DNA from: Clostridium_AD sp937920395
GTDB taxonomy: Bacteria > Bacillota > Clostridia > Clostridiales > Clostridiaceae
Length of the DNA stretch: 64,000 nt
Assembly (NCBI GenBank): GCA_052274345.1
Contig: DAVZGP010000007.1
Coordinates: 29,495-93,494 of the forward strand
Direction of reading: 5' to 3'
The notes beneath the pieces are model-generated. The model had not been told where the DNA came from. It did no database searches and saw only the letters and a program-made list of their open reading frames with translations. Positions 7,997 to 16,394 of this stretch are shown piece by piece. Numbering within the stretch: the first letter of the stretch is position 1; every line of letters starts with the position of its first letter. A program made the translations under genes and the position numbers.

Positions 7997-8485
7997 ATGA
8001 AAAGAATTGACAAGCATAATTATTATTTGGATATATGCGAAACAATATCTGAACGAGGAACTTGTTTACGTAGAAATTTTGCGGCTATTATAGTCAAAAA
8101 TGATGAAATTATGTCTACCGGATATTCGGGAGCACCTAGAGGAAGAAAGAATTGTTGTGATTTAGGCGTATGTAGAAGAGAAGAATTAAAAGTTCCAAGA
8201 GGGACAAGATATGAGCTTTGCAGATCTGTACATGCAGAACAGAACGCAATTATATCATCTAGGCGAAGTGATATGTTAGGGGCAACACTTTATTTGGTTG
8301 GTAAAGAGGTTAGTACCGGTGAATTAGTTGAAAATGCAGCTCCTTGTTCGTTGTGCAAGAGATTTATAATTAATGCAGGTATAGAGAAAGTTATAGTTAG
8401 AAAAGATAAAATAAAATATAAGATAGTATTTGTACAGGAATGGATAGAAAATGATGACTCAATTCAAGGTGATGGTGGATATTAA
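7997..8485 (+). CDS. dCMP deaminase family protein (ComEB-like)
   Basis: A zinc-dependent cytidine/deoxycytidylate deaminase fold of 162 residues. The catalytic H79-A-E81 and the zinc ligands P116-C117-x2-C120 are present. The extended cysteine-containing insert after residue 50 (RKNCCDLGVCRRE) is typical of dCMP deaminases and ComEB proteins. Its likely role is dCMP to dUMP conversion for thymidylate synthesis. It stands before tagO and mnaA on the same strand, a neighbour arrangement common in clostridia downstream of upp. The ATG at 7997 follows a GAGGT element. Substrate could also be another deoxycytidylate-like nucleotide. Confidence 0.9.
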   Translation: MKRIDKHNYYLDICETISERGTCLRRNFAAIIVKNDEIMSTGYSGAPRGRKNCCDLGVCRREELKVPRGTRYELCRSVHAEQNAIISSRRSDMLGATLYLVGKEVSTGELVENAAPCSLCKRFIINAGIEKVIVRKDKIKYKIVFVQEWIENDDSIQGDGGY

Positions 8486-8551
8486 TTTCATAAATTTTAG
8501 TATATATTTATCAAATAAAAACACTGTTTTTGTGAAAGAAAGGTTTTTTTT

Positions 8552-9580
8552 ATGAGTAATTTTTATGTTTTAGCAATTATTACAGCTTTGATTTCTGCTG
8601 TATTTACACCTTTAGTTAGGAAATTAGCAATAAGGGTTAATGCCATTGATATTCCTAAAGATGCAAGAAGAGTTCATACAAAACCTGTTCCGGTTATGGG
8701 CGGACTAGCTATATACATAGCTTTTGTTTTAGGCGTGATTTTGTATAATGGAATTTTAACGCCATCTCAAACGGGAATAATTATTGGCGCGACTATAATT
8801 GTTATTGGTGGAATTATTGATGATATTAAAGATTTAAGACCTAGATATAAACTTCTTATACAAATTATAGCGGCTATATGTTTATTGATGTCAGGTGTAA
8901 AAATATCAATGATAACTAATCCTTTTAGGGAATTCTATCCTTTTATAAGCATGGGATGGATTAACATACCGGTAACTATAATCTGGATTGTAGGTGTTAC
9001 TAATGCATTTAACTTAATTGATGGATTAGATGGATTAGCTGCAGGTATAGCATTCATATCATGTGTTACTCTAATGATAGTCTCTATACTTAGTGGAAGG
9101 CTCGAAGCGGCGTTTTTAACAGCTGTCTTAAGTGGTGCGATTTTAGGGTTTTTACCATATAATTTTAATCCGGCGTCTATATTTATGGGGGACACTGGTT
9201 CTCAATTATTAGGATTTCTTTTAGCGGCCATTTCAATTGAAGGTGCAATTAAATCTGCGACAGCTTTTGTAATTGTAGTGCCAATTTTAGCATTTGCATT
9301 ACCTATTTATGATACGCTTTTTGCTATGATAAGACGTAAAGTTCATGGAAAACCTATAATGCAAGCAGATAAAGGACACCTGCATCATAGGTTATTAGCA
9401 ATGGGGTTAAGCCAAAAACAAGCAGTTATTATTATGTACCTTATAAGTGCTATACTAGGCGGAATAGCCATTATAGCTATGCAAATTAGCACACAAAGGG
9501 CATATTTTTTATTAGCATCAGTAGGGGTTATTACTGTTTTAATAGCTTGGAAATATGGTATATTTGAGCAAAAAGATTAG
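8552..9580 (+). CDS. tagO: Undecaprenyl-phosphate N-acetylglucosaminyl 1-phosphate transferase (TagO/WecA family)
   Basis: An integral membrane enzyme that transfers GlcNAc-1-phosphate from UDP-GlcNAc to undecaprenyl phosphate, starting the synthesis of wall teichoic acid or other surface polymers. The 342 residues contain about ten hydrophobic helices. Family motifs are visible: IIDDIKDLRP near residue 90, NAFNLIDGLDGLAAG near 150-164 and the basic HLHHRLL loop near 276-282. MraY is a relative, but the adjacent UDP-GlcNAc 2-epimerase gene fits the TagO/WecA role. The ATG at 8552 follows GAAAGAAAGG. Confidence 0.92.
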   Translation: MSNFYVLAIITALISAVFTPLVRKLAIRVNAIDIPKDARRVHTKPVPVMGGLAIYIAFVLGVILYNGILTPSQTGIIIGATIIVIGGIIDDIKDLRPRYKLLIQIIAAICLLMSGVKISMITNPFREFYPFISMGWINIPVTIIWIVGVTNAFNLIDGLDGLAAGIAFISCVTLMIVSILSGRLEAAFLTAVLSGAILGFLPYNFNPASIFMGDTGSQLLGFLLAAISIEGAIKSATAFVIVVPILAFALPIYDTLFAMIRRKVHGKPIMQADKGHLHHRLLAMGLSQKQAVIIMYLISAILGGIAIIAMQISTQRAYFLLASVGVITVLIAWKYGIFEQKD

Positions 9581-9647
9581 ATTATATATTATTTCATAAC
9601 TTTTAGTTTGTGTGCAGTAACAAATTAATTTATATAGGAGGCATGTG

Positions 9648-10778
9648 GTGGAAAACATTAAAATTATGGTTATATTTGGTACGAGGCCTGAGGCCATAAA
9701 AATGGCACCTCTAATTAAGGAATTAGAAAAAGTACCTCAAATACAATGTAAGGTCTGTGTTACGGCGCAGCATAGAGAAATATTAGATCAAGTTCTTGAA
9801 ATTTTCAACATAAAACCTGAATACGATTTAAATATAATGAAAACAAAACAAAGTTTAACAGGGATAACGTGTTCTGTACTTTCTGGGCTTGAGAAAATTT
9901 TTGATAAGGAAAAACCGAATATGGTATTAGTACACGGAGATACTACAACTACTTTTGCGGCAGCACTTGCAGCATTTTATAGAAAGATACCCGTAGGGCA
10001 TGTTGAAGCAGGTCTTAGGAGCCACAAAAAATATTCACCTTATCCTGAAGAGATTAATAGAAAATTGACCGCGTCCCTTACAGAATTGCATTTTGCGCCT
10101 ACAAGTATCTCTAAAGAAAATTTATTACTAGAGGGAATAGACGAAAAAGATATTTTTGTTACTGGGAACACAGTTATAGATGCTATGAAATATACAATAA
10201 AAGACAACTATGTTTTTGAAAATCATGAGTTAAATTCAATTGATTTTAAAAATAAAAAAATTATAATGGTTACAGCTCATAGAAGAGAAAATTGGGGAAT
10301 TGGAATTGAGAATATATGTAAAGCGTTAAAAATCATTGTTGAAGAAAATTCTGATGTAGAAATATTGTATCTTGTTCATCCCAATCCAGTAGTTAAAGAC
10401 ATGGTTTATAGTATTTTGAAGGATGTTTCTAGAATACATTTACTCAGTCCGATAGATACTAGAGAAATTCATAATTTAATGAAGAAATGTTATCTTGTAA
10501 TGACTGATTCGGGAGGAATTCAAGAAGAGGCACCTCATTTAGGCAAACCGGTATTAGTACTTAGAGATGTTACGGAGAGGGTAGAAGCTCTTGGTGCTGG
10601 TACAGTAAGGCTGGTTGGAATAGACATAGCTAAAATAGTACTAGAAGCTAATAGTTTAATTAGAGATGTAGAGAAGTATAACCATATGAGTAAATCAATT
10701 AATCCTTATGGTGATGGGAATGCTTCAATTAAGATAGTGAATGCACTAGTAAATTATTTTAACAACGTTCCAATTTAA
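9648..10778 (+). CDS. mnaA: UDP-N-acetylglucosamine 2-epimerase (non-hydrolysing)
   Basis: Interconverts UDP-GlcNAc and UDP-ManNAc, supplying ManNAc for linkage units of wall polymers. The roughly 376-residue protein shows the family blocks: FGTRPEAIKMAPL at the N-terminus, VHGDTTTTFA, HVEAGLRS, TAHRRENWG and TDSGGIQEEAP. Two adjacent GTG codons (9645 and 9648) are possible starts. The second has the more usual six-base distance from AGGAGG at 9636-9641. It follows tagO by about 65 nt, and the pair probably form a wall-polymer unit. Confidence 0.96.
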   Translation: MENIKIMVIFGTRPEAIKMAPLIKELEKVPQIQCKVCVTAQHREILDQVLEIFNIKPEYDLNIMKTKQSLTGITCSVLSGLEKIFDKEKPNMVLVHGDTTTTFAAALAAFYRKIPVGHVEAGLRSHKKYSPYPEEINRKLTASLTELHFAPTSISKENLLLEGIDEKDIFVTGNTVIDAMKYTIKDNYVFENHELNSIDFKNKKIIMVTAHRRENWGIGIENICKALKIIVEENSDVEILYLVHPNPVVKDMVYSILKDVSRIHLLSPIDTREIHNLMKKCYLVMTDSGGIQEEAPHLGKPVLVLRDVTERVEALGAGTVRLVGIDIAKIVLEANSLIRDVEKYNHMSKSINPYGDGNASIKIVNALVNYFNNVPI

Positions 10779-10790
10779 AGTTATATTGAT

Positions 10791-10826
10791 AAATTTAAGA
10801 ATTTAATTCTTAAATTTATTTTTTTT
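10791..10826 (+). terminator. Terminator after mnaA
   Basis: A 12-bp AT-only stem (10791-10802 with 10806-10817) is followed by a T-rich run through 10826. Confidence 0.6.
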
Positions 10827-11431
10827 ATAATTTTAATAGTTTAAAATAACGGTTGTGATGATTACAAAATTCATAATCATACATAACAATATAGTAGGGT
10901 GAGTAGATTGATTATCAAGGTATAAGGCATTTAAGAGCCTATATACTTCTAAAATATACTTAAGTAGACGTATATTTATGCTAATAATTGCTGATAATAA
11001 TATGAAATAACAATGATTAAAAGAAAAAGTGAAATATTTAAAGTAATAAGTTGCAATTGTTTTAAAGAAACAATACACTTAAATGGTAATATATACATAT
11101 ATAAATCTTTTGTAAATGTTTAACCAAATAAAACATACATACTAAAGTTAATAAAACCCATTGACAGTGGAATGTATAATGTAATATTATGAATATTAAG
11201 AAAGTTTTAAATGTTATTAAAATATAGTTTAATTGAATAACATATTTTTATAATTAGTTATTTACTAGTATTAAACCATAATAGGAAGATATATAGAGGA
11301 ATAATACTATTTTAACAATATAAATGGTATATTTGACTTTAAAACTTAGAATATCAAGGAATTTGGAGTTTTATTTATAAAAATTAGTAGACTATAATTA
11401 CAATATTGTTAGAGAGTAAGGAGAAGCGAAA
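10827..11431. other. Gene-free AT-rich interval before the ATP synthase operon
   Basis: About 600 bases without a credible gene. An 81-codon minus-strand frame at 10833-11078 has no ribosome binding site and no recognisable sequence. A small AGGC/GCCT hairpin near 10923-10940 and one promoter-like pair at 11161-11190 are the only signals seen. Confidence 0.6.
11161..11190 (+). promoter_or_regulatory. Candidate promoter of the atp operon
   Basis: A consensus TTGACA at 11161-11166 is followed after 18 nt by TATTAT at 11185-11190. The TATAAT at 11175-11180 is too close to this -35 to pair with it. Transcription from here would give a leader of about 235 nt before atpI. Confidence 0.45.
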
Positions 11432-11806
11432 GTGGACAGTAATTTTAGAAACATGTTTAAAAAAATTGCTATATATGATTTTTTTATTTCTTTAGTTTTT
11501 ATTACAATAATTTATTTTACAGCTAAATCATATGCATTATTTTTTTTATTAGGGATAATAATAGCACTAATGAATCTTTATGTTAATGGTATTACAGTAG
11601 AGTATTCTCTTGATAGTAAAAATTTAAAAGGTAAAGGCGTTATAGTAATAGGATCTTTTATAAGAGTTTTATTAGTGAGTGTGATTGGGTTTGCCATTGG
11701 CAGACACAATATGTTCAATATAATTGCGTATATTTTCGGATATAGTGCGCAGTTCATATCTTTAGTGTATTACGGAATAAAAAATAAGGATATTGAAGGG
11801 AAGTGA
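11432..11806 (+). CDS. atpI: ATP synthase subunit I
   Basis: A small four-helix membrane protein of 124 residues found at the head of F-type ATP synthase operons; in other bacteria it helps assemble the c ring. Hydrophobic helices cover about residues 12-35, 36-50, 70-88 and 93-112. It starts with GTG at 11432 after AAGGAG (11419-11424). It lies 4 nt before atpB. The sequence itself is poorly conserved, so position in the operon and topology are the main evidence. Confidence 0.85.
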   Translation: MDSNFRNMFKKIAIYDFFISLVFITIIYFTAKSYALFFLLGIIIALMNLYVNGITVEYSLDSKNLKGKGVIVIGSFIRVLLVSVIGFAIGRHNMFNIIAYIFGYSAQFISLVYYGIKNKDIEGK

Positions 11807-11810
11807 TATA

Positions 11811-12491
11811 ATGGAAAAAATAGTGCCGTTATTTCATATTAAATTCTTTGGCTACAGTATTGGAATTGTAGAAAGTATATTTGTCCAGTGGTGCATAATA
11901 GCTGTAATAGCTATATTTTGTGTATTATTTATAAGAAACTTAAAAATAATTCCTGATAAGAAGCAAAATCTAATAGAAATGATTATGGATTTAATAAACA
12001 ATCTTGTTAGAAATAATATGGGAGAAGAATATATGGGCTTTGTGCCTTATATAGGAACGCTGGCAATATTTTTAAGTTTTTTAAATTTAACGGGACTGAT
12101 AGGTTTTCATCCTGCAACAGTGGATTATAGTGTATCATTAGCACTAGCATTAATAACATTCGTTGTTGTTCAATGGTATGCTATTAAGAAGATAGGCGTA
12201 GGTCATTATTTAAAAGGATACGCTGAACCATATGCATTTATATTACCTATTAACTTAATGGAAAGGGTGATGCTTCCAGTATCATTGAGTTTTAGGTTGT
12301 TTGGAAATATGACTGCAGGTGTTGTAATAATAAATTTGGCGTATACAGGTTTGTCTAGTTTGAATGGATTTGCTCAATTATTAGTCCCAATACCATTACA
12401 TTTTTATTTTGATTTATTTGATGGACTTATACAAATGGTTATTTTTGTTATGTTAACTATGGTTAACATAAAAGTCATAGCAGAACACTAA
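11811..12491 (+). CDS. atpB: ATP synthase Fo subunit a
   Basis: The stator channel subunit that carries protons to and from the c ring. The 226-residue membrane protein has about five to six helices and the essential arginine in LSFRLFGNM (residue 162). The C-terminal helix (MVIFVMLTMVNIKVIAEH) is typical. The ATG at 11811 is chosen over a TTG at 11793 because AGGGAAG (11796-11802) precedes it and the family start is near MEKIVPLFHIKFFG. It lies immediately after atpI and before atpE. Confidence 0.95.
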   Translation: MEKIVPLFHIKFFGYSIGIVESIFVQWCIIAVIAIFCVLFIRNLKIIPDKKQNLIEMIMDLINNLVRNNMGEEYMGFVPYIGTLAIFLSFLNLTGLIGFHPATVDYSVSLALALITFVVVQWYAIKKIGVGHYLKGYAEPYAFILPINLMERVMLPVSLSFRLFGNMTAGVVIINLAYTGLSSLNGFAQLLVPIPLHFYFDLFDGLIQMVIFVMLTMVNIKVIAEH

Positions 12492-12524
12492 ATTTAGTTT
12501 TTTAAAATTAAGGAGGAATATATT

Positions 12525-12767
12525 ATGGTTTTAGATTCAGCAGCAATAATTACAGGAATGTCTGCAATAGGTGCAGGTGTTGCAGCAATAGGATGTATAG
12601 GTGGAGGAATAGGAACAGGTAATGCCGCAGCTAAGGCTGTAGAAGGAGTAGCAAGACAACCGGAAGCTAAAGGGTCCATAATTAGTACATTAGTTATAGG
12701 TGCAGCATTCTCAGAAGCTACAGCTATATATGCATTCTTAATAGCGTTAATTTTAGCATTTAAATAA
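12525..12767 (+). CDS. atpE: ATP synthase Fo subunit c (proton-type signature)
   Basis: The 80-residue hairpin that forms the rotating ring. Two glycine/alanine-rich helices flank the polar loop ARQPEAKG (about residues 43-50). The ion-binding glutamate is E64 in AFSEATAIYA. Sodium-type c subunits such as those of Ilyobacter tartaricus and Clostridium paradoxum have Gln near position 32 and Ser right after the Glu. Here those positions are Thr31 and Ala65, so proton coupling is predicted. An AGGAGGA site precedes the ATG, in keeping with the high expression needed for this subunit. Confidence 0.97.
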   Translation: MVLDSAAIITGMSAIGAGVAAIGCIGGGIGTGNAAAKAVEGVARQPEAKGSIISTLVIGAAFSEATAIYAFLIALILAFK

Positions 12768-12827
12768 TATGGTACATATCAAAACGAAAAATTTTGAAAT
12801 TAGGCCTAAAGGGGGCTTTAATAGATT

Positions 12828-13313
12828 ATGAATTTAAACGCACATGTATCTACAATTATATTCACAATAATAAATTTTGTAATATTGTTATTTATCTTAA
12901 AGCACTTTTTTAGTAAGCCATTAAACAAGATAATGGATGCAAGAATAAATGGAATAAACACATCTATTAAGAATGCTAAAGATAATGAAGCAAAAGCAGA
13001 AATTTCAAGAATAGAAAAAGATAAGTTATTACATGATTCAAAGACAAAAGGAAGAGAAATAGTTGAAGAGTATAAAGTAAAAGCTCAAAATATTTCTCAA
13101 GAAATAATTGATGATGCAAAAAAAGAATCAATTACGATTATGGATAGATCAAGAGTGGAAATAGAAAGAGAAAAAGAAAAGGCAGTAAGTGAAATTCAAA
13201 AGCAAGTGATAGATTTATCTTTAATATTATCTGAAAGAGCTCTTGAGAAGCATATTGATGAAAAAGAGCATAGAAAATTAATAGAAGATTTTATTGTTAA
13301 GGTAGGTAGCTAA
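12828..13313 (+). CDS. atpF: ATP synthase Fo subunit b
   Basis: The peripheral stalk subunit: one N-terminal membrane helix (about residues 7-28) and a long charged coiled coil (about 35-150) that binds delta. The 161-residue length is standard. GGGGG at 12810-12814 lies about 13 nt before the ATG. The stop codon is one base before the atpH start, so the two genes are probably translationally coupled. Confidence 0.94.
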   Translation: MNLNAHVSTIIFTIINFVILLFILKHFFSKPLNKIMDARINGINTSIKNAKDNEAKAEISRIEKDKLLHDSKTKGREIVEEYKVKAQNISQEIIDDAKKESITIMDRSRVEIEREKEKAVSEIQKQVIDLSLILSERALEKHIDEKEHRKLIEDFIVKVGS

Positions 13314-13314
13314 A

Positions 13315-13848
13315 ATGTATGAATACTTATATAAAAGATATGCATTAGCACTATATGAAGTTGCAGAGGAAAAAGGGAAAGTAGAAGAATATTTAGAGGA
13401 CCTACGAGAAATTGTTTCACTTATGAAAAATGATGTTGATTTTTTAAAAGTTATTAAACATCCTAAAGTAGGTACATCTAAAAAGAAGGAACTATTCACC
13501 AAAATTTTCAAAGGCAAAATTGATGACGGGTTGTTATCTTTTTTGCTTATACTTATAGAAAAGAACAGAATATTGTTTGTTGATGAAGATCTTAAAGAAA
13601 TGGAGAAAATTCATTTAGATCGTACGAATACACTGCTAGCAGAAGTTAAAACTGTAATTCCTCTTGTAGAAACAGAAAGGGAAAATCTCAGGGTTAAACT
13701 AGCCAAGATGTATGACAAAAAAATTATTTTCGATGAAAAATTAGATAAAAAAGTTATCGGCGGAGTATATATAAGAATTGGTGATGACGTTATTGATGGT
13801 ACAATACAAAGCAAATTAGATGAAATGAAAAAATTAATGTTCAAATAG
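13315..13848 (+). CDS. atpH: ATP synthase F1 subunit delta
   Basis: Links the b-subunit stalk to the top of the F1 head. The 177 residues begin YEYLYKRYALALYEVAEEKGK, the usual N-terminal helical domain, and end with the GGVYIRIGDDVIDGTIQSKL block characteristic of the family. It starts one base after atpF, with its ribosome binding site (AAGGTAGG) inside atpF, and lies 16 nt before atpA. Confidence 0.95.
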   Translation: MYEYLYKRYALALYEVAEEKGKVEEYLEDLREIVSLMKNDVDFLKVIKHPKVGTSKKKELFTKIFKGKIDDGLLSFLLILIEKNRILFVDEDLKEMEKIHLDRTNTLLAEVKTVIPLVETERENLRVKLAKMYDKKIIFDEKLDKKVIGGVYIRIGDDVIDGTIQSKLDEMKKLMFK

Positions 13849-13864
13849 GAAAAGAGGTGAGTTT

Positions 13865-15382
13865 ATGAATATAAAACCAGAAGAAATAACATCCATAATA
13901 AAAAAAGAAATAGAAGGTTATAAAAAAACAATTGAAACTGTCGATTCTGGAACAATAATTCAGATAGGTGATGGAATAGCAAGAGTTTATGGATTGGATG
14001 AATGTATGGAAAACGAACTTTTAGAATTCCCAGGTGGAATATTTGGCATGGCATTAAATTTAGAACAGGATAATGTAGGATGCGTGCTTTTAGGACCAGA
14101 AGAGGGAATTAAAGAAGGGGACATAGTAAAAAGAACTGGTAAAGTGGTAGAAGTTTCTGTAGGTGAGGCTTTAATAGGTAGAGTCGTAAATGCATTAGGT
14201 GTAGCGATAGATGGTAAAGGTCCGATTAAAACTACAGAGACAAGACCAGTTGAGGTAATAGCACCTGGAGTTATTTCAAGACAATCAGTTAAGGAACCAC
14301 TTCAAACTGGAATTAAAGCAATAGACTCTATGGTACCAATTGGAAGAGGACAAAGAGAACTTATAATTGGAGATAGACAAACTGGTAAGACTGCTTTAAC
14401 TACAGACACTATTATAAATCAAAAGGGCAAAGATGTTATATGTATATATGTTGCCATTGGTCAAAAACAATCTACTGTTGCGCATATTGTTAATACACTA
14501 TCTGAAATGGGAGCTATGGATTATACGATAGTTGTAGCTTCTACAGCTTCGCATTCAGCACCACTTCAGTATTTAGCACCATATGCTGGATGTACAATGG
14601 GTGAATTCTTTATGCATAACGGTAAGAATGTATTAATAGTATACGATGATTTATCTAAACATGCTGTAGCTTATAGAGCTATGTCATTATTACTTCGTAG
14701 ACCACCAGGTAGAGAAGCATATCCTGGAGACATATTTTATATTCATTCAAGATTGCTAGAAAGGGCAGCGAAACTTTCAGATAAATTGGGTGGAGGATCA
14801 TTAACTGCACTTCCAATAATTGAAACTCTTGCAGGTGATGTTACAGCATATATACCAACTAATGTTATTTCTATAACAGATGGGCAAATATTTCTTGAAG
14901 CTGAATTATTCCATTCAGGGCAAAGACCAGCAATTAATGCTGGAATATCTGTATCTAGAGTTGGTGGAAATGCTCAAATAAAAGCAATGAAACAAGTTAC
15001 AGGAACTTTAAGACTTGAACTCGCTCAATATAGAGAACTTGCGGCTTTTGCTCAATTTGGAACGGATCTTGATAAAGATGCTAAAATGAGACTTGAAAAA
15101 GGTAAAAGATTAATGGAGATATTAAGGCAAGATCAATATGCGCCAGTAGCTGTAGAAAAACAAGTTATGATTTTCTTTGCGGGATCTGGTAACCATCTTG
15201 CAGATATCCCAGTATCTGAAATAACACGATTTGAAAGCGAATATTTTGAGTTTATGGATACACAGCATAGAGAAATAGGTAAGGCGATACTTACTGAAAA
15301 AGCGTTAGATGATAAATTAAAACAACAACTTACTGAAGCTATAGATGAATTTAAAAAAATATTTTCTATAGATGATAAGTAG
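13865..15382 (+). CDS. atpA: ATP synthase F1 subunit alpha
   Basis: Non-catalytic nucleotide-binding subunit of the F1 hexamer. The 505 residues contain the Walker A motif GDRQTGKT (169-176), VIVYDDLSKHA in the Walker B region, the arginine-finger region SVSRVGGNAQIKAMK (about 362-376) and the family PPGREAYPGDIFY block. AAAGAGGTG precedes the ATG at 13865. A 142-nt gap separates it from atpG, longer than elsewhere in the operon, but no convincing promoter or terminator is seen there. Confidence 0.98.
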   Translation: MNIKPEEITSIIKKEIEGYKKTIETVDSGTIIQIGDGIARVYGLDECMENELLEFPGGIFGMALNLEQDNVGCVLLGPEEGIKEGDIVKRTGKVVEVSVGEALIGRVVNALGVAIDGKGPIKTTETRPVEVIAPGVISRQSVKEPLQTGIKAIDSMVPIGRGQRELIIGDRQTGKTALTTDTIINQKGKDVICIYVAIGQKQSTVAHIVNTLSEMGAMDYTIVVASTASHSAPLQYLAPYAGCTMGEFFMHNGKNVLIVYDDLSKHAVAYRAMSLLLRRPPGREAYPGDIFYIHSRLLERAAKLSDKLGGGSLTALPIIETLAGDVTAYIPTNVISITDGQIFLEAELFHSGQRPAINAGISVSRVGGNAQIKAMKQVTGTLRLELAQYRELAAFAQFGTDLDKDAKMRLEKGKRLMEILRQDQYAPVAVEKQVMIFFAGSGNHLADIPVSEITRFESEYFEFMDTQHREIGKAILTEKALDDKLKQQLTEAIDEFKKIFSIDDK

Positions 15383-15524
15383 TGAGAAGGATTTAAATTT
15401 AAGAAAAAGTATAAGTAATAAATTAATATGGCACCTTTACGCTGTAATTAATTTGCATTGATGATATAATATTAGAGCTAAATTGCTTTGATAACATATC
15501 ACTAATGCTAAAGAGAGGTGAAAC

Positions 15525-16379
15525 ATGGCAGGTGCAGGGCTTGTTGCAATTAAACGAAGAATAAGATCTATAACAAATACTACGAAAATCACAAAAGCAA
15601 TGGGATTGGTTTCGACATCTAAATATCAAAGAATAAGGAAAAAATTAGATACTAATAATAATTATGTAGATAAGCTTGAGGAAGTTATTAAGCAAGTTAA
15701 AGATAATTACGACGAAGATAGTATCTATATAAAAGGAAACAAAAGTAGTAAGAAAATGTATGTTGTTTTGACTTCGGATACAGGTCTTTGTGGCGGCTTT
15801 AATTGGTCGATAGTAAATGAACTGACAAGTAAATTAGAGAGCAACAAGGAAGAATACGACATAATTGTAGTAGGCCATAAAGGAAGAGTTATATTTAAAA
15901 AACTTAATATAGAAACTGTGTCTGAATATGTTGATATTTTAGATGTTCCTACTCAAAAAGAAGCTACTACCATAATTGACCACGCATTCAACATGTATAA
16001 TAATGGTGAAATAGGTGAAGTTTATATAGTTTATAAAAGACTTATATCAGCACTGAAAAATGAAGTGAAAATTGAAAAATTGCTTCCTTTAAGTTTTGAA
16101 AATGAAGACAATGTTAACAAAGAGTATGTAAATATTGAAGCAATAGATGAAAAAGCATTATATGAAATAACTTCATTATTTTTAGGAGGTAAAACTCTAA
16201 ATTCAATGTTACATTCAAAAGCAAGTGAGCATAAGTCTAGAATGGAATCTATGGGGTCAGCCACTGAAAATGCTAATGATATACTTGATAAACTTAATTT
16301 AAAATATAATAGAAGTAGACAATATTCAATTACACAAGAAATTTCAGAAATAGTCGGAGGAGCGGAGGCTCTAAAGTAG
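15525..16379 (+). CDS. atpG: ATP synthase F1 subunit gamma
   Basis: The central rotor shaft. The 284 residues have the paired N- and C-terminal coiled-coil helices: IKRRIRSITNTTKITKAM at the start, and RSRQYSITQEISEIVGGAEAL at the end. They flank a Rossmann-like middle domain (TSDTGLCGGFNW near residue 80). AGAGAGGTG precedes the ATG. The gene ends 15 nt before atpD. Confidence 0.97.
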   Translation: MAGAGLVAIKRRIRSITNTTKITKAMGLVSTSKYQRIRKKLDTNNNYVDKLEEVIKQVKDNYDEDSIYIKGNKSSKKMYVVLTSDTGLCGGFNWSIVNELTSKLESNKEEYDIIVVGHKGRVIFKKLNIETVSEYVDILDVPTQKEATTIIDHAFNMYNNGEIGEVYIVYKRLISALKNEVKIEKLLPLSFENEDNVNKEYVNIEAIDEKALYEITSLFLGGKTLNSMLHSKASEHKSRMESMGSATENANDILDKLNLKYNRSRQYSITQEISEIVGGAEALK

Positions 16380-16394
16380 AAAGGAGAGAGATTA

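Noticed and set aside
10833..11078. 81-codon minus-strand frame in the gap before atpI
   Set aside because: No ribosome binding site, low-complexity hydrophobic translation and no recognisable motif.
15383..15524. Internal promoter between atpA and atpG
   Set aside because: A TATAAT at 15465 exists, but no -35 lies at an acceptable distance.
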